DNA from: Adiantum capillus-veneris
Lineage: Eukaryota > Streptophyta > Polypodiopsida > Polypodiales > Pteridaceae
Length of the DNA stretch: 64,000 nucleotides
Direction: 5' to 3'
Assembly: GCA_014529385.2 (NCBI GenBank)
Contig: CM043971.1
Location: 27,038,769-27,102,768 of the forward strand
Each line of letters starts with the position of its first letter. Within the stretch, counting starts at the first letter, position 1. The notes under the pieces were generated by a model. It worked only from the letters and a program-made list of their open reading frames with translations, did not search any database and was not told the origin of the DNA. The position numbers and the translations under genes were made by a program. Positions 12,133-24,152 of this stretch are shown piece after piece.

Positions 12133-12274
12133 TGTTGAGCTTATATGTGAAGCTACTCAATATCTGGCTTCTCTATATATGGCACCCAGGTCCCCTCTAT
12201 ATATACATCATCTCATGTGTGTATTCTACACACTTTGGGGTTCTATTCCTGTGCTCTCTCTTTCTCTCTCAACA
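12133..12274 (+). repeat. Right LTR, 142 bp
   Basis: TGTTGAGC...CTCAACA, the same length as the left LTR with a few substitutions (for example GGAAG versus GTGAAG near the start). The following bases CATTT form the imperfect target duplication. Confidence 0.92.
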
Positions 12275-12281
12275 CATTTTT

Positions 12282-12440
12282 GGTAAGAAAGGGGTCGGAA
12301 GATTTTTAGGATATTATGGCCTTTGCCTTGGACAAGGAATAACAAGCAAGGAAGATCTTGTATCACGTATTAGTGAAAAACCACCTTTAAGGAGCCTAGG
12401 TGAAGCTTCTTTCAATGAGCTTGTAAAAAGGCTATCTTAG
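12282..12440 (+). other. Unrecognised open frame end
   Basis: About 53 codons in one frame ending at TAG (12438): KKGVGRFLGYYGLCLGQG, then a Lys/Glu/Ser-rich stretch and ELVKRLS. It starts at the edge of the LTR element, so it may be the downstream part of an interrupted gene. No family is recognised. Confidence 0.3.
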
Positions 12441-12564
12441 TCACGTGCATTACACGTCTCGATGTATCTTTGAAATTAATAAAATTATCAGCTTGAGTTA
12501 AGTTTTTTCTTGATACATGTGCGTCATGAGAATTTTTTGTTCTAACATGTTGTTTTCTTCCCCT

Positions 12565-13155
12565 CATGAACCCCACGTGCATGGTGACAAGGTTCATACG
12601 GCCCATGGGACTCTGGATGGGCACCTCAAGAGTTGTATTGGCTACTAGACAGATTACACAGATCCCACCAGCGTAAAAACATTTGTTTTGAGAAACTTGC
12701 AGATTCAATGTGTGTCACAAGCAATTTGCATAATAACATGATTTTTTCTTGCCCATCCTGAGCCTAACGAGCCGTATGAACCCCATTGTCATGCACATGG
12801 AAGAATATCAAACTGTTTTGTGGCCCTGTGTGCCACGGAGTGACTTTTGGTAGTTTGACCCGATCAAACTGCCAAATGTCACTCCGTGGCACACAAGGCC
12901 ATTGAACGGCTCTATGTTTTGTCATGTGCACAATGACAGGGTTCATACGGATCGTGGGGCTCAGGATGGGCAATACAACATTATGTTAGTATGCAAATTA
13001 CGTGTAGCACACATTGAATTCACAAGTTGTTGAGAACAAATGTTTCTACGCTTGTGGGATCTGTGTAATCTAGCTAGTAGCAAATAGATCTCTTGTGGTG
13101 CCCATCTTGAGTCCCATGAGGCGTACGGACCTTGTGTTCATGCACATGGTAGAAT
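12565..13155. repeat. Long imperfect inverted repeat (fold-back), arms about 290 bp
   Basis: The left arm (about 12565-12858) and right arm (12864-13155) are reverse complements with scattered mismatches around a CCCGA centre. Clear pairs are GTGCCACGGAGTGAC with GTCACTCCGTGGCAC, AGATTACACAGATCCCAC with GTGGGATCTGTGTAATCT, and the GGATGGGCA/TGCCCATC boxes. Each arm itself contains two opposed copies of a GTTCATACGG...GGATGGGCA module, so the palindrome is nested. It could be a fold-back element or the relic of two head-to-head insertions, and transcripts would form a long hairpin. Confidence 0.82.
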
Positions 13156-13560
13156 ATTGAGCCGTTTCGTGGACCCATGTGCCATCAAGTGCCTTTTGGC
13201 AAGTTAACCGGGATGGACACTACAAGAATAATGGCAAAGGAAGGCTTGATGAGGGCAATAGTGATAGTCTTTCCACCAAGGAGATAAATATGGCACATGT
13301 GGCAAGCAACCACACTAGACTCACTGCAAGATTTTTAGTCTGGTGGTGAATGTTGCAACAACTTACAAGAATTAAAGTGACCATAGTGTCAAATTGCCAC
13401 AACTTAGTGTGTCTCTCTTGAAACCGCACTTGTGAACATATCCTCTCAAATACTCCTAATGCCGCATATCCCCTCATCAATCTCCCTTTTTAAACACCTT
13501 TCATAGAGAAAGTAGGTCTAATGAATATAACATCAAGAGTAATGTATAGGAGTCTACATC
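13156..13560. other. Spacer with a possible CACTA end at 13214
   Basis: The first about 60 bp (to 13215) repeat the central half of the preceding inverted repeat. CACTACAAGAATAATGGC then begins near 13214 and resembles a CACTA-superfamily terminus, but no partner end or subterminal array is visible. No gene is seen in the rest. Confidence 0.35.
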
Positions 13561-13660
13561 CTTTGGAAAAGATGGGACAACCGATGGTCCCTATACATGA
13601 TTTGAACCCGTGTTTAGGAGCTCAAGGCACATTACATCAACCCTATTTACATTCCCTCCT
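13560..13660 (-). other. Possible tRNA-derived SINE fragment
   Basis: The minus strand reads GATGTAATGTGCCTTGAGCT followed by ACACGGGTTCAAATC, which resembles an internal polymerase III promoter B box (GGTTCAAATC). The matching A box upstream is missing because the sequence is cut at about 13660 by the next repeat. This is a weak call based on a single box. Confidence 0.3.
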
Positions 13661-13666
13661 GACGTA

Positions 13667-13798
13667 AGATTCTTTTGCCAACTTCAATATATTTTTATTC
13701 AACCTTGAGGCTAGAGACTAACAACTAGTAACTGTCTTGTAGTTTGATCAAGAGCCAGCTACCTGCACAAAGTCATGCAAAAATATATATCTTGGATC
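13667..13798 (+). repeat. Fragment of the host-derived unit
   Basis: GACGTAAGATTC... to CTTGGATCCCC matches 6160-6297 and 26004-26147 of the duplicated unit. It is joined at CCCCAAAAATTAAAGCAC to LINE-B copy 2, and the join shares a few bases (CCCCAAA and AAATT), as in microhomology repair. Confidence 0.85.
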
Positions 13799-14791
<993 letters not shown>

Positions 14792-14844
14792 TTCTATTAT
14801 CATTCTCGGAGGTCAAATACGACCTATGGGACCAAATGAACATG

Positions 14845-15700
14845 TCACGTAGTGTGAGTGGAGGTCATAAGTGACTCTCGATGCTCAAAAATGGTTGAAA
14901 TGAGCGTCGCAATAGAGAGTCCACATCTTGCTTGGGACAGGAAGGTATATAGGGAGAGCTCATGGTTGAATATATGGGGAAAAGAGGACCTAATGTGGTC
15001 AAAAGCTGAGCACTCAAGTAGTGTATGGTACTCACTCTCTCGCACTTGACGAGGGCATAAGGTGCAAAGTCAATGAGACTCCTCGCGAGTGCCCCAACGT
15101 CCTGTCTCGCAGCGTAGAGAATGGGAGCTAAGACGAATGGAAGCAATGGTGCAGATTGAACTCAGTGGGATGGGCTTAAGGATGTAGAGATGGGTTCGGT
15201 TACCATGTTCGGAGAAGAAGAGAGATTTGTAGTTTGGGGCAATGTGTGTGGTGTGATGGCTGAAGCGAGAACCTCTGGATTTCTCCCAAGCCATGATACA
15301 TTGGCGTTGTAAGAAGGCATCATTAACTTGGGAGTCGATCGACGCATCCTTGACCAAGTGACATGCATCCCATCTTCTAAACCATTTCTTGATGTCAAGC
15401 ATCCACCCCGAACTCAGTATTTTGCTCTTGCATGTCTTTTGGACCTTTTGACTTGCTTCATATGCAATTCTTGGAAGTCGGTACAAAGGACTACGTTGTG
15501 TCTTAAGCATTTACTCCACAACCCTTTGCATGCCCAAGACCTCAATGGGAAGCGATCCGGACTCAAGAAGTAAGAGCATGTAGGGTGTTTGTGTTTTGAC
15601 TTGGAGAAAGTTGGTGAGAAAACGCTTTTGGACATTGTCAAACTCTTTCTAAGTAGACTTTCCGATGCTACCACCCCACACCTCCACTCCATAAAGAAGC
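14845..15700 (-). pseudogene. LINE-A ORF2 C-terminal domain
   Basis: Frames read through a Trp/Lys-rich connector (SKSVFSPTFSKSKHKHPTCS), then MLKTQRSPLYRLPRIAYEAS, and end with SEYHTLLECSAF, the His-Cys end of the C-terminal zinc-binding motif found after the RT in many non-LTR elements. The frame changes at about 15690, 15500 and 15150. Its role would be template RNA binding during target-primed reverse transcription. Confidence 0.65.
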
Positions 15701-15765
15701 ACCAGTGTCACTAATGTGTCAAAGAGGTACTTTTTGAGAGCCCAACACTTGATCTCTCCAGCATT

Positions 15766-16734
15766 TCACATGTTCTCAAATGCATAATAAGCCCTCTTTC
15801 CGGCTTCCAAGTGACGCATTGCGTAATCCATCCATCTATGATTGGATGGAACCTCAAGGCCAAGGTACTTGAATCTATCTACCACGTCAAGTTGCTCATT
15901 GTTGTATACAATGCATGGATTTTCATCATTGAGGGTCTTTACAAGCATAACCTTGGTTTTGGATCCATTCACAATTAGCCCGCTATGTAGGCAAAAGAAT
16001 TCCAAGACACTCATAAGCTTTTGTGCATCTTCTAAGGTATGTGCCAAGAGCACTACATCATCGGCATAAAGAAAAAGCATGATCACCGCATTTCCGATCT
16101 TAACCTCTTCTATGCCTTCTTGTTGCATAAAATCAAGAACCATGCATTCCAATTCATCAATGAGTAGCCCAAAGAGGGTTGGGGAAAGTGGGCATCCTTG
16201 TTTGACACCAATGGTGCTTGCAAAAAATTCTGAAATTCCATCTCCCATACGTAGTCGACATATCACTTTTTGGTAGATACGAAAGACTGCATGCATAAAT
16301 TCTCTCGGCACTTCAAGGCTTTGCATACGTCTCCAAAGATTTCCTCGCGGTTACATGTCAAAATCTTTCTTGAAATCCACAAAGAAACAATACAACTTTT
16401 TTCCTTTCAATCGAGATGCTTCCATAAGAACTTGAAGAGTGACAAGGTGATCAATAGTGCTATGATGCTTTCGAAAACCCGCTTGACCTAGCGCACGTTT
16501 TCCATTCATTTCAGCCCATTCACTTATCTTCATCTCCATGATACATCCAAATAACTTTTCCATGAAAGAACCAACCATTATAGTACGATAGTTGTTCACA
16601 TTGTTTACATCTCCTCCTTTGTGCAAAGGTTTGATCCAATTTTCACTCCAATCATGAGGCATGGGATGCTGAAGTGCAAGGTTAAACATATTGCATATCC
16701 AATATTGTGTTTTCTTACTTGTCCATTTAATCAT
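15766..16734 (-). pseudogene. LINE-A reverse-transcriptase domain
   Basis: The core RT domain is readable in one frame with a single in-frame TAA (after FKKDFDM, near 16350). Visible motifs are NYRTIMVGSFMEKLFG (motif 1-2 region), ALGQAGFRKHHST, DFKKDFD (motif A region), GVKQGCPLSPTLFGLLIDEL (motif B) and the catalytic MLFLYADDVVLLAHT (motif C). Downstream is the DRFKYLGLEV thumb-like block. It would copy element RNA into DNA at the nicked target. Confidence 0.85.
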
Positions 16735-18225
16735 TTAAGCCTTGACACCTTGAAGGTCCCCCGCCTTGCGAGTAGCAAGTTTCTCAAGCGCACAACATAC
16801 ATCTTCAATGGTAAAGAAGGGAGGCATAAACGGAAGGGAGCTAAAACACTCCATCTTATCAACATTGGGTTGCTCATAGAGGTTCTTACAATGCGTATAC
16901 ATATCCTTAAGAGTCAAGTCACCAAAGCTCTCAACACGCTTGCCTTTTAGATTTTGCCAAAACTTGCCACATGCATGTGCTTTCTCTTGCGTTAAAAGAA
17001 GTTGTTTTTTGACTTCCCACCTTCTCCTATTTTTTTGAGCAAGTGCTTTGTATGTGTGTGAACATTCCAAGTAACCTTCCTTGTATTTACTTGCATCCAA
17101 CCTTAGCAAGTGTTTTCGGGCTCGACTACAGTCCATGTCGAACCATTTCTTCTTGGTGCTACCCTTCTTAGATCTTTTGCAAGACATGTGTTTCACCAAA
17201 AAGCATTCCTTCGCACAAGAGCAAATTACTTCTTGGAAAACTTTCCACTTGCATTCTAATGTTGGGCTCTCTTGATGCTCTGTCATGGTTAACATGTGGT
17301 CCACCATATCAACATATATAAGTGATCTTTTGAAGTCTAGACATAGGTACAAATGATTCACATCATGATTGGAGGCTACATGCTCGGGTCTTTTACCACA
17401 CTTGAGGTCAATACATAGAATCCTATGATCCAATTCCGGATTCCATTCACCAAGTGTAATGCTTTGTATGCATTCTAGAGTGGCTTCCAAAAACAACATA
17501 TAGTAAATCACACTATCACCATTGTGCTTTCTACATGTAAAGTCATTGGTGCCTTGCCATAAAGATACACCATTTGTAATGAGCATTCCGGTACTATTGC
17601 ACATATGTAGAAGTGACTTTCCATAGTGATCCAATTCTTTTGCATAATTAGAATTTCGATTATACATGTATGAGTCATCCATTCTTCTTGAGACATGCGG
17701 CATGTCGACTTGTTGTGTGTCGTGTTGTAGTGTTTTTGTGCAAGCATTCATGTCTCCAAAGACAATGACCACCTTGGTCCTTGTAATGAGCAATGTCTTC
17801 CTCTAGTTCAACAAAGGGCTGATCTCTATCCATATCCAAGCGAGCATAAAAGTTGGAGTCATAGTGAGGAATGTAGCAACCAACCACAAACACGACTTGA
17901 CCATTGGGTGGGCTGATTTTCAGCCATAAGTAGCGTTTATACTTATCTTCTTTGACAATGGAAACATATTTCAAGCCCTTTTTTTATCATACATGCTACG
18001 TCTCCTTAGCCTCTACGTTGCTTCGCATTTTTCGTCCACATCAAGGAATGCACATCATATTTTGTCAAATCCAAGAATTCGTTGTACATCATGCTCCCAT
18101 GTTTTGACAAGAAGTATCACATCGGAGTCATTGGTAAGCTCATCAATGCCAATTCCTGCATTCCATGGATAGCCGTTACAATTCCAAAACCTTAATTGCA
18201 AGCGTGAGTTGGTCTCATAGATCAT
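16735..18225 (-). pseudogene. LINE-A endonuclease and connector, copy 2
   Basis: ORF2 begins with ATG at 18225, seven bases after the ORF1 stop, and opens with MIYETNSRL. The endonuclease fold is readable but frameshifted near 18060 and again near 17770, where two bases are missing relative to copy 1. GDMNA (about 17760) and LDHRIL (about 17420) are visible. The connector to the RT is open but ends with a stop (GVKA-stop) just before the RT frame. Comparing the two copies identifies which lesions are private. Confidence 0.8.
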
Positions 18226-18231
18226 GTGTCC

Positions 18232-18900
18232 CTATTTGTTGGGTGGACTTGCATCCTCCTCAAGTGAATTTTCTTCTTGAGATGACACCTTGACCTTCTT
18301 GGTTCTTTCCTCATATGCTTTGCGACGTACATTTTGTTGCATAAAAGTGCAATCCTCATATACATTACAACCCATTCCTTTTAGGTAGATCCAACTATTG
18401 TCAAGGATGATCTTTCTCTTTACCTCATCAGCCATGGTACATACAATAGGTCTTTCTCCCGAGCGAGGGAATCCTTGATTTCCAACTCGATGTGCACCAT
18501 AAGCCATGATTCCGGACATGCCAAAGTATGTAGCAAAAAAATCTTCGATAGCAACCGCAAGAGATTGGGGTGTTTCCGTGCTTTCCTCCTTGATTCCACG
18601 AATGACAATGTTCTTTGAGCGTTTTTTCCGTTCTTGCAATTCTTGAGTGTCCACATTCTCTACATTCGTTGCTTGGACAATGGCTTGCATGATAGGAGAT
18701 GTAGAAGCCGCATTATCCTTACATATATCAGCCCATGATTTGGATTCATTTCTCATCTCACATACATCATGTCGTATTGTATCTATCATTTCCTCTTTCA
18801 ATACATGATCACTCTCAACATTGTTCAAGCGCTCTTTCAATACATTTATGTCCACAAGAGAGCGCTTACATTCTTGAACTTCATCCTCAAGATGCACCAA
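18232..18900 (-). pseudogene. LINE-A ORF1, 5'-truncated
   Basis: The 222-residue C-terminal part of the ORF1 protein (coiled coil, KKRSKNIVIRGIKEES, then a Lys/Glu tail ending DASPPNK) is about 85-90% identical to copy 1. The first about 66 residues of copy 1 are absent; the frame begins at the (GA)n junction. Confidence 0.75.
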
Positions 18901-18913
18901 GCGTGTTGTTTGC

Positions 18914-18915
<2 letters not shown>

Positions 18916-18954
<39 letters not shown>
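18916..18954. repeat. (GA)n tract
   Basis: It joins the truncated LINE-A ORF1 to the histone-like sequence of unit copy 2. The following bases match those after the (GA)n at 5798-5893. Confidence 0.95.
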
Positions 18955-18955
<1 letters not shown>

Positions 18956-18973
18956 CTATTGACTTACAGGATA

Positions 18974-19115
18974 ATGGCAAGAAAAAAGGCGATTGTGAGA
19001 AAGGCACGCAAAGGTCTATGGTTGGCTACTAAAGCAGGAGGAAGATCTGCTAGTAAAAAGAAGAGACCAGGAAAGCCCATGAAAATCGATAAAGCTACAA
19101 GGATGAAGAGGATAC
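18974..19115 (+). pseudogene. Divergent histone H3 (CENH3-like), N-terminal tail part, copy 2
   Basis: ATG at 18974 opens MARKKAIVRKARKG, then LATKAGGRSASKKKRPG, the same order as the H3 tail (MARTK..., LATKAARKSA..., KK, RPG), and a basic linker. At 19115 the frame is cut by a chromovirus whose target duplication GATAC (19111-19115 and 25316-25320) marks the exact insertion site. Reading continues at 25321 into the histone fold. There is no intron between tail and fold, as in intronless H3 genes or a processed copy. The (GA)n 20 bp upstream would lie in its 5' leader. Calling it CENH3-like depends on the fold part. Confidence 0.7.
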
Positions 19116-20270
19116 TGTCACGGGAACCGAATAATAGAGATCGATAGCAAAAGATAGAGAAAGAGATCTTTGTATTGATGAATCTTTGTAGAGTTTTGAT
19201 ACAACAGAGGAGCAAAATATATGGGCGCACTCCGTTGTACGGAGCTCGAACCTCCCTACCACCCCCGAGCTTCAATTCGCTTGCATGCAGCGTCTCACTC
19301 GCACTCGCACTCGCACTCTCACTCTCACTCTCACTCGCACTCGCACTCGCACTCGCACTCGCACTCGCAGAAGAAGAGATCGGTGAATGATCCCCAAACG
19401 CACCACCTGTCGTGCTTTTATCCTTCTTTTCCTCGAAAAGCCTGCACGATTTTCGCACCAAGTATACCTGCGAGAATAATATAAGAACGTGATCGCTAAG
19501 CGATCCGTAAAGGTTAGATTTCTATCATGACACTTTACACAGATCCTGTTTCAGACATTGATTTCTGCATCGCCTACAAAATAGCCAAAAGAACATACTC
19601 GTGCAACCAATTCAACATGATAATCAAAGTAAAAAAGCATAATTATATACCTTCATAATCTCAATTGCCATACTCTACCATGAAGAAACAATCCACTTCT
19701 TGGTTGATAGTAGGGAGAACTGTATGATATTGTATGTCTGTCTGTCCCTGTGTACACTACACTGCTGGTGTCTTCTATTTGTTTTCATCATAACTTTTAC
19801 AAACGAACTCAGAACAGAGCGATCCAGGTACTCAAAACGACGGGAATAGGTCTGTTCTACAAAGCATCGCGGACAGAATTGTAAAAAAACGTCTCTGTTT
19901 GGCTAAAAACGCAACTTTTAGGTCGCGACTCATAAAACCTCTATTTTTGGGTATCCACTACTTTTACAACTTATTTTAAGCCTACCCATGCATTTTAAGC
20001 TAAAACACATAAATATAAAACATTGATATTAATAAAAATCTCAATTTTACTGTTCATAGACAGATTATCTGTTATTCATTAATCTTTATCAAATCCGTCT
20101 TTAGTGTATTATTAAAAAAAAAGAATATATGTTCTCTCTTAATATTTCAACTCATTCGTATAAGCTCTATTTAATAGACTATTCAACAATCTTTCAAATC
20201 GTGCTAACGAAAGATATGCCCTGCTACATTCTTTTCGACTTTAAGAACTTCAAATATTAGTCCTATTACA
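19116..20270 (-). repeat. 3' LTR of G0 (left)
   Basis: 1155 bp, starting TGTCACGGGAACCG and ending CCTATTACA in plus orientation. It contains a (CACTCG/CACTCT)n hexamer array at about 19290-19370. Substitutions relative to the right LTR are seen near 19257, 19459 and 19665. Confidence 0.95.
19290..19372. repeat. Hexanucleotide (CACTCG)n array in LTR
   Basis: About thirteen 6-bp units, with three CACTCT variants in the middle. The matching array in the right LTR (about 24349-24415) is one unit shorter, which accounts for the 6-bp LTR length difference. Ser-Ala, Ser-His and Leu-Ala frames over it are artefacts. Confidence 0.9.
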
Positions 20271-20282
20271 TTCTCCCCTTAT
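20271..20282 (-). promoter_or_regulatory. Polypurine tract of G0
   Basis: On the minus strand, ATAAGGGGAGAA directly precedes the TGTAATAGG start of the 3' LTR, as required for plus-strand priming. Confidence 0.8.
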
Positions 20283-20310
20283 CAAAATTAACTCTGTCCT
20301 CAGAGTTGGT

Positions 20311-20673
20311 CTAAAGAGAGAACAATTCTCTTTGCAAAACACTAAGATCAACCCATGATGCATCCTCTACTGGATAGTTCTGCCACTTAACCAAAACTTC
20401 CACAATGTCTCTATTTCTCATATGTTTAAAACGCCTATCTAGTACTAAGTCTGATTCTACAGTCAATGGTCCGTCATCTTTCAACTTAGAGTTGTCCTCT
20501 AAAACATGATGCACATTAGGAACATACTTTTTCAATAAACTCACATAGAATACATGATGCACTTTAACATGAGAAGGCAATTCCAATTTGTAAGCTAATG
20601 AACCAATGCGCTTCAAAATTTTAAATGGACCAACAAATCGTGGAGACAATCTTCTATCATTTCCAAGAATCAA
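20311..20673 (-). pseudogene. G0 integrase C-terminal domain with chromodomain
   Basis: It reads DRRLSPRFVGPFKILKRIG, then SYKLELP-like and HHVFYVSLLKKY, the SH3-like C-terminal part of Gypsy integrases. It ends with EVLVKWQNYPVEDASW, a chromodomain core (VKW...ATW-type). Chromodomains direct integration by reading histone marks. The first codon is TTG and the frame is offset from the upstream integrase, so a frameshift lies near 20690. Confidence 0.85.
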
Positions 20674-20696
20674 ATGAGACTTCTCAGGAATAATCG

Positions 20697-21466
20697 TTAA
20701 AAAACCATATCACCAGTTTCATACTCCACAACACGATGTTTCTTGTCATAATACAGTTTATGTCTCTTTTGAGATTCTCTAATATTCCCCCTGATTTTGG
20801 CCAACTCGCTATCCATTTTCTCAAGCATCTCACGTGACAGCTCTACCTTATTCCTCGAATTAAGAAAATGAATAGGTGTAGGATAGTTATAGCCATACAT
20901 TGCCTCAAACGGAGTCATCCTAATAGATGAATGATATGAACTGTTATATGAAAATTCAACCACCAAAGGCAGATATTCATTCCAACTAGATTGGTTTTCA
21001 TTGACATACATTTGTAACATATCTTCTAGAATACGATTCACTCTCTCCGTTTCCCCATCTGTTTGAGGATGAAAAGCATTAGACATGCGTAACTGGGTAC
21101 CTATAGAGTCAAAAGTTGCTCTCCAGAAATGAGAAGTGAACTTAGAATCTCTGTCAGACACTATGCTCTTGGGACTTCCATGCAAACGAAATATCTCTTT
21201 CACAAACAAGCGTGCAATGGTCAATACAATATCAATTATTTTTACAGGAAAGAAGTGAGCTTGTGTTGTGAGTCTATCTACCACCAGAAAGATCGAATCA
21301 TACCCTCCACGAGTAGTAGGAAGTCTAATGATAAAGTCCATGGATATACAGTCCCACTTCTGTAAAGGAATGTCTTAGGGTTAAAGGTCACCAAGTATCC
21401 TCTTATGTTCAATCTTAACTTGTTGACATTGAAAGCATTCACGCACATAATTCTTAACATCCAATT
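20697..21466 (-). pseudogene. G0 integrase catalytic core
   Basis: MDFIIRLPTTRGGYDSIFLV (first Asp), IVSDRDSKFTSHFW (second Asp) and HPQTDGETERVNRIL (catalytic Glu) give the DDE triad. The following FSYNSSYHSSIRMTPFEAMYG block is standard for Gypsy. Upstream (about 21370-21460) a zinc-finger piece is readable, with a stop and frame change near 21375. Confidence 0.88.
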
Positions 21467-22090
21467 TCATACGCGGAAAAAGAATGAACTTTTAATCTTT
21501 TCATGTGTCTTATTCAATCCAGGATGACCAGAAAAAGGTGAATTATGACACTCATGCAGAATTTGACTCTTAAAAGCAGAATTTGCAGGAATACACAAGC
21601 GGTCATAATAATACAGATTTTCCTTATACAAGTGATATCTGTTCTCATACCTCTCACCAACATTCTCACGCAAGAATTTCAAAATAGGCATATAAAAAGA
21701 ATCATTTTCAACTTCAGCATGCATATCATCAATCAAATTGGATCGCACAACAGTCAACAAATTACCCATGGGCGTACGACTCAATGCATCTGCAACTTTA
21801 TTTTCTTTTTCACACAAATACTTCAAATCAAAGTCATACTCAGCCAGCAATTCAATCCATCTTCTTTGTCTGTTATTTAACAATGGCTGAGTGAAAATAT
21901 ACTTCAAGTTTTGATGATCAGTATGCAATTCAAATTTTACACCAAGCAAGAGATGACGCCAATGCTTCAATGCATGAACAACAGCAAGCAATTCTAGATC
22001 ATGTGTTGCATAGTTCAATTCATGTCGTCTTAATTACCTAAACTCATATGCAACCACTCTTCCTTCTTGTGTCAAAACACAACCTAATTG
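21467..22090 (-). pseudogene. G0 RNase H domain and connection
   Basis: It reads LNYATHDLELLAVVHALKHWRHLLLG, then FELHTDHQNLKYIF (catalytic Asp) and EYDFDLKYLCEKENKVADALSR, the Gypsy RNase H signature. The segment before it (about 22020-22090) holds two stops (ASG-stop-QLGCVL and EFR-stop). The part after VADALSR leads to the integrase HHCC region (SGHPGLNKTHEKI). Confidence 0.85.
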
Positions 22091-22950
22091 TTAACCACTA
22101 GCGTAACAGGACACAGCAAATGGTTTGCCCATCTCAGGAACTTTTAAAACATAATTTTCCGCTATTTTAGCCTTCAAGGTCTCAAAAGCAGTCTCACAGC
22201 TAGAAGTCCACACAAAACCCTTGTCTTTCTTGGTCAATTCGGTCAAAGGACTTGCTATCTTAGAGAAATCTTTAATGTGTGCTCTCTCATATTGTGCTAG
22301 ACCCATAAAGCTTCTTACATCTCTTACTAACATAGTCTTAACTTTATCAAGATCAATGTGAATCCCCTCTTTAGAAATCACTCTTCCCAATTACACAATC
22401 TGATCCTTTGCAAAAGAATACTTACTTGCTTTGGCATACAATTTATGTTCACGCAAAACCTCAAATATTTTCTTTAAGTGCAATGCATGATCTTCTTCAT
22501 TCGTAGAATACACAAAAATATTATCCAAGAATACCACAATGAAGTCATCAAGATACGGGTGAAAAATATTATTCATTAAGCACATGAAAGTTGTTGGTGC
22601 ATTAGTCAAACCAAAAGCAAGAACTCTAAATTCATAATGTCCATAACGTGTACGAAAAGAAATCTTTGGAATGTCCTCGACCTTAATGTAGATTTGATGG
22701 TAGCCAGAACGAAGGTCAACCTTTGAAAATATTGTGGCACCACTCAAATGACTAAGCAGTTCATCTATGTGAGGAAGAGGATATTTGTTCTTAATGGTCA
22801 TTTTGTTTAATCCCCTATAGTCGATGCATAACCTATACGTACCATCCTTTTTCTTTTGGAATAACACAGGACTACCCCAAGGAGATACACTAGGTTTAAT
22901 GAAACCCTTTTTCAAAAGATCATCAATTTGTATCTTGAGCTCTTTAAGCT
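22091..22950 (-). pseudogene. G0 reverse transcriptase
   Basis: [20 protein letters not shown], then [16 protein letters not shown] (catalytic Asp), [20 protein letters not shown] and a catalytic VFLDNI where YLDDI is expected, so the second Asp of the DD pair is Asn. A TAA interrupts the frame after KDQIV (about 22390). The following VRSFMGLAQYERAHIKDFS block lacks about ten residues usually present. It is dead as encoded. Confidence 0.88.
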
Positions 22951-23299
22951 CATCAATATTGAACCTGTATGGAGATCTGGAAAAAGGTGTCGCTCCTGGA
23001 TATAGATCTATGGCATGGTCTACCGCTCTAGGCGGAGGTATACCAGGAAGATCGTTCGGAACACATCCTTAACTTCATGTAAGAGATCCTCAATAAATTC
23101 TCGATTTGTCTCTTTATGTTTATCCCCAGATTCTATTTAATCTCATTAGCAAACACAAGCAACGTCTCACACTCTTATTTAAGTCACCTTATCAATTCCA
23201 TTGCCAAAACTAGATTTAGAATCTCTTTCTTTCCACAAAGAGTGTGGCTTATCATCATCAAATGATTAAAGATATATTTTTCTTTCTTAACAATCAATC

Positions 23300-24150
23300 A
23301 AAACATGATTTTCAATGATGTAATTGATACCAATGATAACATCATGCATATCAATGTTTATGATATAGAAATCATCGTTATACTTCCGACTCTTCAAAGA
23401 AAAAAAATAAAAAATTCTACTAACTCTTTCGTGAAACTATTATTACCACTAGTTAAGTCCACAAGTCTTTTAACTTCTTGATTTAATTTCAAGTTTAATT
23501 TCTCAATCAATTTGGACGATAAGAAGCAATGAATACTATCCAAATCAATTAACAAATTCAAATTTTAATCTCAACTTCTACGCATAAATTCGATCTCACA
23601 GAAGCTTTCAAAGGACGTATCAAAGACATAAAACATCACAAAGAAGGGGTAGATGACTTACCTTTATCGTACGCATCGCCAAAAGTCTCCAATTGAGTCA
23701 TCTTGGTACGTATTGTCTTATCGGTCACCTTGCTCGAGCATTCGAAAGTCTCGTGGTCGTATTCTCGATATTGAAAGTATAATCCAAATCTATGAGTTCT
23801 TCAATCCACGCTTCTAAATCTTCGCATATCTTTCTTATTCCATCAAACTCTTTAAGCTTAGCCTTTGTTAAGAATGATTTGGTTGTCGCTTCTCCCATAT
23901 CGTCATCGTTTCTTTTGGCGGTACCCCAGTGCCGCCACGATGATTATTGTTTCCAGGTGGATTAGCATGGTTTTCACCTTCATGTTGGCCATCAAGGTCT
24001 ACATAGATATCAAGCTCTTGTGCTGCTTTGCCCCGCAGAGCCTCAGCACGCTCCCGATTTGCAATTTTCAGATCTTCTCATAGTCGCCGAATCAGGTCTT
24101 CTTGCTCCTTCATCCTCCTCTCGTATCCTTCCATGTCCAGAATCAACCGC
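23300..24150 (-). pseudogene. G0 protease remnant and truncated gag
   Basis: On the minus strand, LIDLDSIHCFLSSKLIEKLN near 23550 matches the retropepsin start (the Asp-Ser/Thr-Gly loop is altered). Towards 24150 a frame starts MEGYERRMKEQEDLIRR and soon becomes Gly/Asn-rich. The usual capsid body and CCHC knuckle are absent, so most of gag is deleted. Stops are frequent. Confidence 0.5.
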
Positions 24151-24152
24151 TT

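Larger units (their letters stand above)
9668..12274 (+). mobile_element. Non-coding short-LTR (TRIM/LARD-like) Copia-type element, 2.6 kb
   Basis: Two near-identical 142-bp LTRs (TGTTGAGC...CTCAACA) flank an internal region with no gag or pol. The left LTR is followed directly by TGGTATCAGAGC, the initiator-tRNA-Met primer site typical of Copia elements. A GAGCGGGGG polypurine tract directly precedes the right LTR. Flanks read TATTT and CATTT, a 4-of-5 match to a 5-bp target duplication. The internal region consists largely of tandem arrays. It must rely on proteins from another element. Copia affiliation is inferred from the primer site and LTR shape. Confidence 0.88.

Noticed and set aside
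13214-13231. CACTA terminus
   Set aside because: CACTACAAGAATAATGGC has no matching opposite end, subterminal array or transposase nearby, so it is only noted as possible.
19175-19484. Ser-His, Leu-Ala and Ser-Ala frames (again at 24226-24529)
   Set aside because: They cross the (CACTCG)n array of the G0 LTRs and occur twice only because LTRs are duplicated.
22824-23072. Plus-strand frame over G0 RT
   Set aside because: Shadow of the reverse-transcriptase frame on the minus strand.
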